A stretch of DNA of 64,000 nucleotides from Trichomonas vaginalis G3 (GCF_026262505.1 NC_067206.1:7406879-7470878), one strand, 5' to 3'. Positions 1 to 10,083 are shown, counted from the first letter of the stretch. A program made the numbers and translations. Notes: generated by a model from the letters alone, not told the origin.

Positions 1-89
1 AATGAAGCACATATACTTTATAAAAGATTTAGCAATAAGATCATTTTTTTAGAAAAAATTTTTCTCGTTTTTTATAATTTTTTTTTGGA

Positions 90-806
90 ATGGATTCTTC
101 TCTAATTGATAAACAAAGAAAATTGCTTATGTTCACAGCAAAGTCTCTTTATAAGGCTGGGATTTGTGACCAAGCAATGACTTCTTTTAAACAAGCTATA
201 GATATGGATGCAAGATTAAATAAGAAACAAACAACGTTTTTCAACGATTTAGTCCAAACTATTGTCAATCCTATTAGAGCAGCAACCAAACAATTACGAG
301 AGAGTGAAGCTTTTGCACAAGAAAAAAGTGAATCATTAGCTACATTGATTCACAATGAGACAGTTAAACAATTTGAGAAGCTTAAATTCACATGTCATGA
401 TGTTTTATCAATTATCGATCAACAAATTATCCCAGGAAATACGGATACTGAAGTTAAAGTTGATATGATGAGATTACAAGCAGATTTATATAGATATATA
501 ACAGAATTTGCTAACGATGATGAAAAATCCTTCTTTTCTAACCGTGCTGCTTCTGTTTATGAACAGGCTTACAAAATTGCTTCAAATAAATTACCTTCTC
601 ACTCTACATCGCGTTTGGCTTTGGTTCTGAACAGAGCTATATTGCTTGCCAATGTTTTAGGCCATATTTCAGAAGCAGTTGATTTAGTTGAATATGAAGT
701 TGGATTACTCAATCAAGGCAATACAGAATTAAGTGAAACATCTTACCAGCAGGCAATGATATTCTCGAGATCACTCGGAAAACTCTTGTTAAGATGGAAG
801 AAGTAA
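90..806 (+). CDS. 14-3-3-like phosphopeptide-binding protein, divergent
   Basis: The 238-residue protein has the length and all-helical layout of 14-3-3 proteins, which dimerise and bind phosphoserine/phosphothreonine peptides in the cytosol. The best landmarks are DLYRYITEFA (14-3-3 DYYRYLAEVA), AYKIASNKL followed by SRLALVLNRAILL (family AYEIAKKEL...RLGLALNFSVF), and the terminal helix. The Arg-Tyr pair that contacts phosphate in helix E is kept, but the helix C stretch FFNDLVQTIVNPIR, aligned to AYKNVVGARRSSWR, lacks the Lys49 and Arg56 counterparts, so the pocket looks half eroded. The ATG at 90 follows a T-rich leader; a TCATTTTT at about 40 could be an initiator. Family assignment is firm; peptide binding is uncertain. 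Confidence 0.82.
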   Translation: MDSSLIDKQRKLLMFTAKSLYKAGICDQAMTSFKQAIDMDARLNKKQTTFFNDLVQTIVNPIRAATKQLRESEAFAQEKSESLATLIHNETVKQFEKLKFTCHDVLSIIDQQIIPGNTDTEVKVDMMRLQADLYRYITEFANDDEKSFFSNRAASVYEQAYKIASNKLPSHSTSRLALVLNRAILLANVLGHISEAVDLVEYEVGLLNQGNTELSETSYQQAMIFSRSLGKLLLRWKK

Positions 807-1493
807 CAATTTTTTTTTACATTTGAGTGCTTTTTTTTAATTTGATTATCTCATATTCTCAATATTTCAATAATACTACGTTTTTGATATATCTACATAA
901 TGTTGGCGTCGAAATACAAAAGATTACACTGCTTTTCTGAAAAACAAAGGCTATAACGAGACCCACTTCATTCTAAATGTATTTTGAGGTCTTGCTATAG
1001 CATTACAAAGTTTTTCAGAATATTTTACAAATATTCATAAAATTACTTGGTTGAAAAGAAATGATGAAGGTTTCCATTAAATACAATGTTATAATTTTGA
1101 TAAGATGAAATAAAAAATTCAATTTTTTTTAAAAAATATTTTTTTTTTATTTTATAATAGCATGGATATTTATGACAAACATTCCCATTGCGTTTGTAGT
1201 TAGGGATGTTATCAAACATAACAAAAAATCGTCAAGAAATAATAAAATTTTCTTACATTTGTTTTATGAGGCCAAAACACTATCATGTAACATGATAACA
1301 TACCATGATATATTGATACAAGTTATCTTTGAGCTAAATTTAGTTCAAAATTTAAATTATGTTTTTTTTTCATCAAATTGAGGTTTGATGGATCAAACAT
1401 TCATTTCTAGAATCATTGATGAAATGTTCTATGTTTTTCCTCTTCAAATTATTTGAATAAAAATAAATTGAAAGAATTTTGATAAAAATTGGG
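807..1493. other. Intergenic, AT-rich, with one long imperfect hairpin
   Basis: No convincing gene. A 69-codon frame at 1172-1381 is low-complexity and judged spurious. An imperfect inverted repeat spans 937-1018 (listed separately). The rest is T/A-rich spacer between the tail of the 14-3-3 gene and the convergent 3' end of the MAN1-like gene. Confidence 0.6.
937..1018. repeat. 82-bp imperfect inverted repeat (hairpin)
   Basis: The ends CTGAAAAAC (937-945) and GTTTTTCAG (1010-1018) are perfect complements. Further in, CTATAACGAGACC and GGTCTTGCTATAG pair with two mismatches. Folded, it gives a long interrupted stem. It could be a 3' processing structure, a small mobile remnant or an unrecognised structured RNA; nothing identifies it as a known RNA class. 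Confidence 0.5.
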
Positions 1494-2546
1494 TCATAGG
1501 ATAAACCTGTAATATGTGACACCTTTGGATTTCCTTGCAATCACGTATGGAGACTTTTTCAAGTAAGAATCTATGATTAACCAAAGGGAAAGATCAATTT
1601 CTGGATTCTTTGAGAATTTGTGCTTCAAAGTGTTTTCATCTATTTCACTGTCGTGGTTCTTCATCTCATTTATGACCTTAATTGCCATGTATTGCGCTTT
1701 GTTTTCAATAAATTTCTGATTTTTAGTTCGTTTAATGGAATATTTGATTAAATAACATAAAATACAGATTAAAATGAACAAAAACGTTGATGAAATTAAA
1801 AATCTTCGTAATATGCAACTAAATGGTCTATCTGCGATTGTAGATGCAATTAGAGTCGTTCTATCATCATACTGGGTTGAAATATTATATTGTTGTTGTA
1901 ATATTTGAATCATTTTTTGAAATACAAAATCATATTTTTGTGGATTTATAAAATTTTGTGAGTAAATGAGTGCATCGAGCTGATCTATTGTTAAATAATT
2001 GGAAAGGCATTTCCCACAACGATGTTTCCCTGCGCGTTTTCGTAATTCTGTCGTTGCAAAATCCAACATCTTGGAAATCACATGTGTATCATCGTCTGTT
2101 TTGACGCAATAGCGTCCATCAAATGTAAATCCTGTTTCGCAGGTTACATTATTGCTCTTACATTTTGCAAATTTTGGACAAGTTATGCAATAAATGCTTT
2201 GTTTGTTTGTATTGCAGAATTTCTGTGGTTTTGGAACGAATAAATAGAAAATGAGTAAACTCACTGCCAAAAATGCAAAGTAGGCGATAAATAATAATAC
2301 AATATACTTTGAAATCCATGATAAGTACAAATATATGTCAGATCTCTTTGTTTCAGGCTGTGACACCGGCTTCGTATTCTTCATTATTGCAATAATTAAA
2401 TCAATTAATTTTTCTTTTGAAGCGTTTATATCAAAAGCCTCGTCATATTTATCTAAGATATCTACAAGTTGCTCTCGTGTATAGTTTCCTAAAATGCGCC
2501 TCTGTGTTGGAACGAATGCATCATCTAATGGACCAGCAGTACGCAT
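1494..2546 (-). CDS. MAN1/Src1/Heh-type inner nuclear membrane protein
   Basis: The order of parts is that of Src1/Heh2/MAN1 proteins. A HeH/LEM-like helical motif (NYTREQLVDILDKYD...NASKEKLIDLI, about residues 20-55) comes first, then a hydrophobic segment (about 80-103). A Cys-rich lumenal region follows, with CITCPKFAKC and the family-typical CETGFTFDGRYCVKTD, then a second membrane segment (about 250-267) and a C-terminal winged-helix (MSC-like) domain ending in GVTYYRFIL. In other eukaryotes these proteins sit in the inner nuclear membrane, tethering chromatin and recruiting ESCRT to nuclear pores. A longer frame begins at 2582, but the Met at 2546 (MRTAGPLDDAF, about 350 residues) puts the polar N-terminus directly before the HeH motif and is preferred. 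Family call from motif order and the CxxGFxxxGxxC signature; function inferred. Confidence 0.78.
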   Translation of the reverse strand: MRTAGPLDDAFVPTQRRILGNYTREQLVDILDKYDEAFDINASKEKLIDLIIAIMKNTKPVSQPETKRSDIYLYLSWISKYIVLLFIAYFAFLAVSLLIFYLFVPKPQKFCNTNKQSIYCITCPKFAKCKSNNVTCETGFTFDGRYCVKTDDDTHVISKMLDFATTELRKRAGKHRCGKCLSNYLTIDQLDALIYSQNFINPQKYDFVFQKMIQILQQQYNISTQYDDRTTLIASTIADRPFSCILRRFLISSTFLFILICILCYLIKYSIKRTKNQKFIENKAQYMAIKVINEMKNHDSEIDENTLKHKFSKNPEIDLSLWLIIDSYLKKSPYVIARKSKGVTYYRFIL

Positions 2547-2582
2547 TTTTGAAAAACTAATATTGAAGATAAGAAAACTCAT

Positions 2583-2877
2583 ACATTTGAAACATTAAAC
2601 TTCTAAAATTGTTCAATTATTTATAGTATTTTCGAATAAAATTAATTTATTTTAAAAAACAAATCTTATAAATATCCCAGCTATCACATAAGTTTCTAAT
2701 AGTAAACATAGAAATTCTTTAACTTATCTAATGAAAAAAAATTCATTCAATAAAATTCTTTTTCATATAGTATTTTCAAAATCTCTGTTCTAAATCCTCA
2801 GTAAAACTGTGGGATTTCGTAAATAACATAGGGTATATTCTAAAAAATATATAAATAAACAGTTTATTTAAAAATGA
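2583..2877. other. Intergenic spacer
   Basis: About 295 bases of AT-rich DNA between two minus-strand genes. It must hold the promoter of the MAN1-like gene and the 3' end of the GAF gene. No clear motif seen. Confidence 0.5.
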
Positions 2878-5800
2878 TCATTGTCTATTGAGAGCTTCTG
2901 CTTCTGCTTCACAAGCGTTCTTATTTTCCACAGCAGCGTCAAGTAGACTCTTCATTTCTGTGAAAGCCAAGCTTAGTGCTTCGAACAAAGGCATTGATTG
3001 ATTTACAAGAACATCAATAGCTGATTTAGGTCTTACATACAAATCCGGCGAATTCATAGGTGAAGAATAAACTAAACCTTGCGAATTTTCTTTTTCTCCA
3101 AGAGCGAAACTTTCTTGTGCTCTTAAATCTTGCCATCTAGAAGAGATTCCGAACGGTCTGACAGTCCATCCTATAATTGCAGCTCTAAATATCAACTCAA
3201 TGATTATCAATCTATGTTCAGTATTTGTCAAATCCACAAGTGATGTCTTAACGATTTCCTTAAGTTTATTGATCAATGGCTGTATATCAGCTGGATCAAT
3301 TGACTGTAATAATGTCGTAGAAACATTCCAGAAGTAGTTTTTATCATTTTGGCTCATTTCTCCTAACATTCCTTCCTTTGAATATATATCTAATAAAGTA
3401 GCTCTTGCTCTTGCAGACAAAACTTTCGGACCGAAAACTCTGTAATTAATTGTATTTGCATGTTCATTGTAGATATCTGTTGTTCCATCATGTTTCATGG
3501 AATAACAGAATATCGAAGCAAGGATTGCATGCATTTCTACAACGTTTAATACCTGTCCGAGAGTTCCTAATTGATTCATAAACATAAAGAATTGGATACA
3601 ATCTAAACTATGTAATTTGTTGTGGAAAGCAACTCCTTCAACAAAACTAGAATTAAAAATAGAGATGAAAGAATAAACAGTTTCAGCTGTTATCTTCAAT
3701 GAATTCATGATTCCAAGATTATCAAACGCAAAGAACAAAATACGCATTACATCAGCATCATCCAAAGAAAATGCTTTGAATCTGATGCCTTTGTATTCAT
3801 CGCTTTGTTCATTTGTTGGTTTGATAATCGATGGAATACTATATGCTTTCCTTTCATGAACAGAAATCAACATATCAATGTCCGATTTAAGAGGACCTTC
3901 TTCAATGCATTTCTCTTTAATCAATCTCTGTAAATAAAGAGAAAAGATGTTACATAAATGTGCCAATAAATTGCTTTCTACATCAGTAAAAATTGAGCCG
4001 TTTGTGATGATAACAACACCGATTGGAGAACTCATGTTAGAAAGCAAAGGAGAACAGCACAATCTTGTTATTCCTTTGTCAAACAAAGGCTGCGATACTT
4101 TGGAGACATCGTTGACGAACTGTGGCTTACAGCGCTTCATGCATTCGCTGATTGGTCCTTCTTTTGGAAGAACTTCTTTGTCGATGTCGAAATAATCATA
4201 TAATCTCTCGGAAACTTTATCTAACATGTAGACAATGCATTCAGAAGTGTTTGTCACTGTCTTGGTTAGATCTGTGAAAGCATCAAATGCTTCTTTTGTC
4301 GATTTCGATGTGAAAATTGAGTTGATCAATTTGACAGCGGAATCAATCGATGCTCTCATTGCAATGTTTCCTCTGAGCAATTGGGAGTTCTCTAGAAGAC
4401 AAATACAGATTGTGCCAACAACAGAGGCCATGTCTGCATCGTCTTTCGAAAAAGGCTCACCATCGCCGCGGTTGATTAACTGTATAACAGCGGAAATTTT
4501 TCCATCAACGGAAACGATCGGAATTGTGAGTATCGTCTTGGTCTGTCGGCTGAGTACTGAGTCGAAGACAGTGTCCGCGTCTTTGTCTTTCTGGGCATCT
4601 GAGCAGTTGATTGGCTGCCCAGTCTCGGCGACAATGCCAACGTGGTTTTGGCCAAGATTATAAGTTATTGGGGGCTCATTTCCGGTGATGTAAATGGATC
4701 TGACTTCCCTTGCAACATGGTCAACCTTGAAATACAGGACTCGCTCGGATTTGGTGATTTGGGCTAAGGCATTCATCAATGATTGAAGGAAAACTTCTCC
4801 GCGCTTGACTTGGTTAGCTTTAGGAAGCGACTCTGTAAGAGAATTGATTGGATTGAAGTCTTTTTCTTTCCTATTGTTGAACTTTTCCGCATTTCGATAC
4901 GATGTCATGACATAAGGTCCGATTTTCTTAAGGAGAACCTCATCACGATGTGAGAATATCTCATCTCTCATGTTTCCGCGTAAAACAACTGCATAAACTC
5001 TGTTATCATTCTGATTATCATAAGGTTGAACGAAAACTGCTTCATGTTCGCTACCATCTACAGCTACATTATATGTCTGCTCTCTCATTACATCGAGAGT
5101 ATGTATTAATTGGACTTTTGTAATGGCATTTCCAACAAATCCTTTCTTTTTATCGTTTATTTCTTCGATTTTGTCTGTGCATCTGAGTATTTTACCTGTA
5201 TCTCTATGATATATCCATAGTTCGACACGTTTTGCTCTGAAAAGTGAATGTAATCTTGATTGAGTTGCAACTAAAAATTGCTCGAACTCTAGGAGCTGTG
5301 AGAATTCACCAATGAGTTGTTCTGGTATTGTATAACTGAGAATCCATTCACTAAATGCTGTAAATTTCTTTTGGAATTGATTTATGAAATTTATTTGAGA
5401 TTCTAAAAGACGATCGTTAACTTTCAGTAGAATTTGGACAATACCAATTAAATTACCGCTTGAATCATTTAATGGGAAAAATACGACGCGAGAATCTGGA
5501 TTTGCAATTTGTCCATCAAATTCTGCATTGTAAGACGGGTGGTTCTTCAAATGTGGAATTTGTACTAATTCGCGTGATGAGAATGCAAAGCCAACTGTTG
5601 TTCCTTCATGTGAAGAATATCTTTTCATTCTGAAGCTATATAAGAGCTGTAATGACGCAATTTCTTCCCAAAAGATTACTTTTGAGTTGGAGATCCTTTC
5701 TTCAAGAAAAGATTCAATTGCTTCGTTCAGTAATTTCGAAGAACCTAATTTTATGAAATATTCATCAATTTCAGCATCTTGTTTTACCATACTTTCTAAC

Positions 5801-6096
5801 CTTGACTCTTTAATCGATACTTTTTCTTCTTTTGGATTAATTATGTCTTGAACTCTTGGTGGTGAAGTATTTCGTTTTTCAACTGATCTACTGCGCTCTT
5901 TTTCTGGTGAAGGATCTCTTGGAGATCTTGGTTGTGACTTTGGAACAGGTTTGTCTATTAATCGACTCAATGGTTTTAATGGTGATAAAATGTAAGGCGT
6001 TTGCGGCGAATTAATACTTGCAACTATCATCGGAGTAACATGCTTCGAATAGGTATGTGGTGAAACTTCCCGTGATCTGGCATGCTTCCGAAACAT
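2878..6096 (-). CDS. Four-GAF protein with degenerate cyclic-nucleotide phosphodiesterase domain
   Basis: The product is about 1072 residues. After a Ser/Pro/Arg-rich N-terminus (1-100) come four GAF-like domains at roughly 109-252, 269-402, 434-572 and 602-724; the third is the clearest (LTIPIVSVDGKISAVIQLIN). Residues about 780-1060 follow the all-helical PDE catalytic fold. The first metal motif survives as FHNKLHSLD (family HNxxHxxDV) near residue 824. The second, normally CHDLDHRG, is CYSMKHDG near 863, losing the His-Asp pair, and the following HHH segment is missing. By family knowledge GAF domains bind cyclic nucleotides; this looks like a catalytically dead sensor or scaffold. The frame continues upstream to 6222, but Met at 6096 (MFRKHARSREVS) follows a non-coding A/T tract and is the likelier start. 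Confidence 0.75.
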   Translation of the reverse strand: MFRKHARSREVSPHTYSKHVTPMIVASINSPQTPYILSPLKPLSRLIDKPVPKSQPRSPRDPSPEKERSRSVEKRNTSPPRVQDIINPKEEKVSIKESRLESMVKQDAEIDEYFIKLGSSKLLNEAIESFLEERISNSKVIFWEEIASLQLLYSFRMKRYSSHEGTTVGFAFSSRELVQIPHLKNHPSYNAEFDGQIANPDSRVVFFPLNDSSGNLIGIVQILLKVNDRLLESQINFINQFQKKFTAFSEWILSYTIPEQLIGEFSQLLEFEQFLVATQSRLHSLFRAKRVELWIYHRDTGKILRCTDKIEEINDKKKGFVGNAITKVQLIHTLDVMREQTYNVAVDGSEHEAVFVQPYDNQNDNRVYAVVLRGNMRDEIFSHRDEVLLKKIGPYVMTSYRNAEKFNNRKEKDFNPINSLTESLPKANQVKRGEVFLQSLMNALAQITKSERVLYFKVDHVAREVRSIYITGNEPPITYNLGQNHVGIVAETGQPINCSDAQKDKDADTVFDSVLSRQTKTILTIPIVSVDGKISAVIQLINRGDGEPFSKDDADMASVVGTICICLLENSQLLRGNIAMRASIDSAVKLINSIFTSKSTKEAFDAFTDLTKTVTNTSECIVYMLDKVSERLYDYFDIDKEVLPKEGPISECMKRCKPQFVNDVSKVSQPLFDKGITRLCCSPLLSNMSSPIGVVIITNGSIFTDVESNLLAHLCNIFSLYLQRLIKEKCIEEGPLKSDIDMLISVHERKAYSIPSIIKPTNEQSDEYKGIRFKAFSLDDADVMRILFFAFDNLGIMNSLKITAETVYSFISIFNSSFVEGVAFHNKLHSLDCIQFFMFMNQLGTLGQVLNVVEMHAILASIFCYSMKHDGTTDIYNEHANTINYRVFGPKVLSARARATLLDIYSKEGMLGEMSQNDKNYFWNVSTTLLQSIDPADIQPLINKLKEIVKTSLVDLTNTEHRLIIIELIFRAAIIGWTVRPFGISSRWQDLRAQESFALGEKENSQGLVYSSPMNSPDLYVRPKSAIDVLVNQSMPLFEALSLAFTEMKSLLDAAVENKNACEAEAEALNRQ

Positions 6097-6222
6097 AGTT
6101 TTTTTTTTTATTTTGTAAAAAAAAAACGAATTTGATTTTACAATAACTTTACACGCAATTTTCAAAGGCGTGCCAGATCCATTATGAGACAAGACATAAT
6201 TATGAAGATGTGATTGAACCAC

Positions 6223-6509
6223 TTATTTCACATAGTACAAAATCATTTGGAATTGCTTTGTATTGATGCATTTAATTGACATATTAGGGATAATTTGATA
6301 ACATTTGGTGCATTTGATCAAATTTTCGATTGCTATCATATACTGAATGTAATACAATCTAAAACCCGAGTGAGATCATATTATTAAAATATTGCGTTTA
6401 AAAGTTCTGATTTTATTTCTGGAAGCGTTTTGGTGTCGGTTTTTCCATTGATTTCACTCAAATATAATTTCCTACCGAGATTTTGAGAAGATTTTGTCAG
6501 AAATTTTTG
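6223..6509. other. Divergent promoter region
   Basis: About 290-410 AT-rich bases between the divergent GAF gene (start 6096) and the coiled-coil gene (start 6510). A TCACTC at about 6453 resembles a trichomonad initiator core, but it lies 57 bases from the start and is only suggestive. Confidence 0.35.
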
Positions 6510-8699
6510 ATGAGTTCTTTACCTCCTATTCGGTTTCAGGCAGCCCCTGCACAACCATCGTATTCAGGGATTATATTAACCAACAACTCATCGAATTCCT
6601 CAGAAACTTTCACTGCTTATAATAATAAAATCCTACAAAATCAACAGAACCAGTTCCTCGCAAAGCAAAAATCACGCTCCATCGCTCAAGAAAACAAAAT
6701 GAAAGAATTGAATCAGCGAATTCAAGATCTTCAAAAACGTTATTTACCAATGATGAAAAATGTTTATGATCAATATGATGATACTCAAAAGAAGTCGAAA
6801 GAGCTTCAAACTCAATCACAAAAGCTAATTTTTGAAGATATTTCAGGATTAGCCAAAAAATACGAAGAACTTTCTAACAAATTCGATAGATTTATGCAAA
6901 ATGATCTGGATAACAAAACTCGTCCATTACAAGAAGATATCAAAACCCTTAAAAATAAAACAAATCAAATTTTAATGACGACAGCTCAACATGTTGGAAC
7001 AATTGGGGAACAGATTGACGAACAAGTTAAAGAATTCAAGTCTGTTAAAAACAAGACTTTTCTCTTTGCGACATCGATTGAATCAAAAATCAATGATCTT
7101 ACGCCAAATTTACATACAAATGAAAGAAAACTAAATGAATTCCAAAAGATTCTCGATACAGATCAATTTGGAATCAGTTATGAAACTCTTGAAGCGATGT
7201 TGACAGAAACGTTAACAAATCTCAAAGAAGTTGATGAAAATGTCATTCCTGCCAAGATAGAAGAGCTAAATACAGAATTTCATAATGAAATAGATGATAT
7301 TAAAGCCAAAAACGAAGAACAACTCCAAAAAATTGTTTCAACACTGAATGATATCAAAGATCAGAATGACCAATCGCAATCACAAGAAGCAAGCACAACA
7401 AGTTTGTTTGAAAAAGTTATTGATTATTCGTTTTTGATCGAAAATCAATTATCAAATTTGGAATCATCGACAAAAACCGAAGTAAATGTCATATCAAACA
7501 ATTACAAGGATGGTGTGAAAGAATGCCTTGAAACTCTCGCTGAAATTTCCCAACCGGATGAATATACAGCTGCAGTTATTGATACAGAGCCACAGAACGA
7601 AGAAGAGGAGGAAGCAAAAGATAATAATAACAATAAGAATACAGAAGAAAAAGATAATCAAAATCCCGAAAATAATTCTGAGGAAAATAAGCCAAAAAAG
7701 AACCCTTATGTATCTCCAGAGATGCTACAACAAGAAATGCAGAAAAGGAAGCAAAATCAAACCAAAAAACCGAAAAATCCTTATGTATCTGTTGAAATGC
7801 TTCAACAAGCGATGCAAAAGAGGAAAGAAGAAAGAGAATCAAAGAAAATGAAGATTCAGCCTAATAAACCAATTGGTCTTCGTACAATGATCATGAATAT
7901 GAACAAGAATTTAGAAGATGAGCAAAAAGAAAAGGAAAAACAGAAGAAAGGTAAATACAAAACATTTGATGGCTTCCAAATGGTCGATGATGATGGTGGC
8001 GAGCATTTAATCACTATTCCTCTTTTCGAACACGATGAAGAAAAATATACAAAGCAAATGCAAGAACTTCGAAAAGCAATCGAAATCCATTTGATCAGAT
8101 TAAGAAAGAAAATAAGAGGAAGATCAGCAAACAACTTTAGAAACCAAATTACTGCTTACTACCTTATAAATGCAATAGGAAACACAATTTCAGGTGATTC
8201 TAATTTGTCTGGACATTTAGATAACATTGAAGCACAAATTGATTGGTGCATAAACGCAATACAAATTATAGACAAAGAAAGAATTGCCGCTCAAGAAGTT
8301 GGTTGCGATCCATTGAATCTTATCTCGAGAATTTCAAGCTGCAACCAAAGATGCTTGGAATTAATTGCTTCTCTAGAAGCTGAGAAACAAGAACAAATGG
8401 AAGTTGCAAAGCCAAAGAAGCCAAAGAAACCAAAACAGAAAGACCAACCTCCGATGTATTTAGGACCTCTTGTAAATCCAGGTCTTACTCAAGTTTTGGA
8501 AGGTCAGAAACCCGAAGAAGAAGATAAAAATGAAGAGGAGGAAGAAAAGAAAAATGAAGAAGAAGAGGAAGAAGAGAAAAACGAAGAAGAACAAGAAGAG
8601 GAGGAGGAAGAAGAAGAGAAGAAAGATAAGAATAACAAAGAAAAATATGATAAAGAAAAAGAAGATAAGAATGATGAAAAACTTAATGAGAAGAATTGA
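6510..8699 (+). CDS. Long coiled-coil protein with KNPYVS repeats and acidic tail
   Basis: Not recognised as a named family. The 729-residue protein has a Ser/Pro-rich start, a long heptad-like coiled coil (about 40-300, Gln/Lys/Glu rich with regular hydrophobics), and a Glu/Asn-rich linker. Two near-identical motifs follow, KNPYVSPEMLQQEMQKRK near residue 397 and KNPYVSVEMLQQAMQKRK near 421. A mixed helical domain (about 480-630) precedes a Lys/Pro stretch and a Glu/Lys-rich tail from about 665. The ATG at 6510 is the first true Met codon; the frame upstream of it begins only with a TTG. Such architecture is common in cytoskeletal, basal-body or axoneme-associated proteins, but that is inference only. 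Confidence 0.7.
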   Translation: MSSLPPIRFQAAPAQPSYSGIILTNNSSNSSETFTAYNNKILQNQQNQFLAKQKSRSIAQENKMKELNQRIQDLQKRYLPMMKNVYDQYDDTQKKSKELQTQSQKLIFEDISGLAKKYEELSNKFDRFMQNDLDNKTRPLQEDIKTLKNKTNQILMTTAQHVGTIGEQIDEQVKEFKSVKNKTFLFATSIESKINDLTPNLHTNERKLNEFQKILDTDQFGISYETLEAMLTETLTNLKEVDENVIPAKIEELNTEFHNEIDDIKAKNEEQLQKIVSTLNDIKDQNDQSQSQEASTTSLFEKVIDYSFLIENQLSNLESSTKTEVNVISNNYKDGVKECLETLAEISQPDEYTAAVIDTEPQNEEEEEAKDNNNNKNTEEKDNQNPENNSEENKPKKNPYVSPEMLQQEMQKRKQNQTKKPKNPYVSVEMLQQAMQKRKEERESKKMKIQPNKPIGLRTMIMNMNKNLEDEQKEKEKQKKGKYKTFDGFQMVDDDGGEHLITIPLFEHDEEKYTKQMQELRKAIEIHLIRLRKKIRGRSANNFRNQITAYYLINAIGNTISGDSNLSGHLDNIEAQIDWCINAIQIIDKERIAAQEVGCDPLNLISRISSCNQRCLELIASLEAEKQEQMEVAKPKKPKKPKQKDQPPMYLGPLVNPGLTQVLEGQKPEEEDKNEEEEEKKNEEEEEEEKNEEEQEEEEEEEEKKDKNNKEKYDKEKEDKNDEKLNEKN

Positions 8700-9042
8700 G
8701 AATATTATAGTTTTAATTGATTGTTTTTGTTTTAATTTTAAAATGTATTGTTTGATTTTTTTTACATGCTTCTTTCACTGTTTAACAGATTTGCTGATCA
8801 TTGAGCAAAAGAATCATTTACAAAAAGTCTTAATCTTCAAGTAAACTCTTTTAACATGAATGAAATCGAAATAATTTAACATGATGAATTAAGAATTTTA
8901 ATAAAATTTGAATGTACAGTTGTTTAATTTCTTTTCATAGATGTGCATTCTAAATGATTGGTAACAATTAATAATATTGACTTCTATAATATTTTTATTC
9001 TATACATTTGATATAATATAAAATAAACGGTTACAATACAAA
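8700..9042. other. Intergenic spacer
   Basis: About 340 AT-rich bases between two plus-strand genes, with T-runs and no recognisable gene, RNA or repeat. Confidence 0.5.
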
Positions 9043-9753
9043 ATGGAAGAAATTGCACGAATTATTGATGAAACTGCTGACAAAATCTCTTTATTTCTTA
9101 AAATAGACAATACATCAAAAATCACATTAATTGATCAAATTCTTGCGCAGAAAAACGTAATAAAAAAAGTTGAGCAATTTGCATTTTTAGTAATTGATAG
9201 AATGCAGTTCCAAAATACACCAAAAAGGGATTTTGCTCAAGATATAATGACAAATGTTTCTAAATTAGTGCCAGAAACTCCAGATGATTTGAACAAATTT
9301 TCGTTATGGGTACCAAATTATATTAAAAATACGCAAAATGAAATAGAATTGCTAAAACTTAAATTAAAGAAGTGTCAAATACATATAAATAAATCAGAAA
9401 AAATCATGGAAAAATTTTCAAAAGATTCCAATAGTAAAATAGAACAGCTTAAGTACAAATTAGAGGACTTTAAGGAACAGAATTCAAAACTTCGTAAAGA
9501 AAACGAGAAAATACGTTCTGATTATGAATATGGAGAAAAAGAACGCAGTATTTTATTATCAAGACTAAATTCAGTTAATGCAGAGCTAAATGCAAGAAAA
9601 GAAGTACAATTTATTCCTCCTGAAACTATAGATTTGAATCATTCTTTACTACATAAGATAAATAATCTTCAAACTCGATTGAAAAACACTGAAAAGCTTC
9701 ATGATAACTATTTAAGTTCGAGAAATGAATGCCATTCAAACTTATATGCTTAG
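9043..9753 (+). CDS. Hypothetical coiled-coil protein
   Basis: A 236-residue protein with no family signature I recognise. Residues 1-90 look helical and globular (MEEIARIIDETADKISLFL...). Residues about 95-200 are a Lys/Glu-rich coiled coil with leucine spacing (KLKLKKCQ, EQLKYKLEDFKEQNSKLRKE). A short linker PPETIDLNHS precedes a last helix. The ATG directly follows an AT-rich leader. No signal peptide or membrane segment. It is probably a small structural or adaptor protein; function unknown. Confidence 0.6.
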   Translation: MEEIARIIDETADKISLFLKIDNTSKITLIDQILAQKNVIKKVEQFAFLVIDRMQFQNTPKRDFAQDIMTNVSKLVPETPDDLNKFSLWVPNYIKNTQNEIELLKLKLKKCQIHINKSEKIMEKFSKDSNSKIEQLKYKLEDFKEQNSKLRKENEKIRSDYEYGEKERSILLSRLNSVNAELNARKEVQFIPPETIDLNHSLLHKINNLQTRLKNTEKLHDNYLSSRNECHSNLYA

Positions 9754-10083
9754 ATATAAGTTCAGATCTGTTGTTATTTAATATTGATATATAGAGAATA
9801 AACATTTATTAGTTTAGACTTGTACTTCTTTTCTTACATTCTTTATTTACAATTTTGTGGAAATCAGACATTTTTTAATACATCATTTGAATTTTAACCT
9901 AACACAATAAGATACAGATTGCTTCACGATCATGATTTATACCCCGATGCTTTAGGCAAGCACTATTAATATCTCAACAGCTGAATTGACATTTTAATTC
10001 ACTAATTATCAACAAATGTATTTGTCGATTGATAAGGATTTGGTAATTATATAAACAACAAACATTTACTCTTAACAGCATAT
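9754..10083. other. Convergent intergenic spacer with small hairpin
   Basis: Lies between convergent genes. Around 10005-10034 a short inverted repeat (TTATCA...TGATAA enclosing ACAAAT-gt-ATTTGT) could form a hairpin near the 3' ends. Nothing else seen. Confidence 0.4.

Noticed and set aside
1172-1381. 69-codon plus-strand frame
   Set aside because: Low-complexity, Asn/Phe/Leu-rich, no initiator and no family likeness.
7528-8134. Frames overlapping the coiled-coil gene on both strands
   Set aside because: They are shadows of the Lys/Glu-rich coding sequence at 6510-8699.
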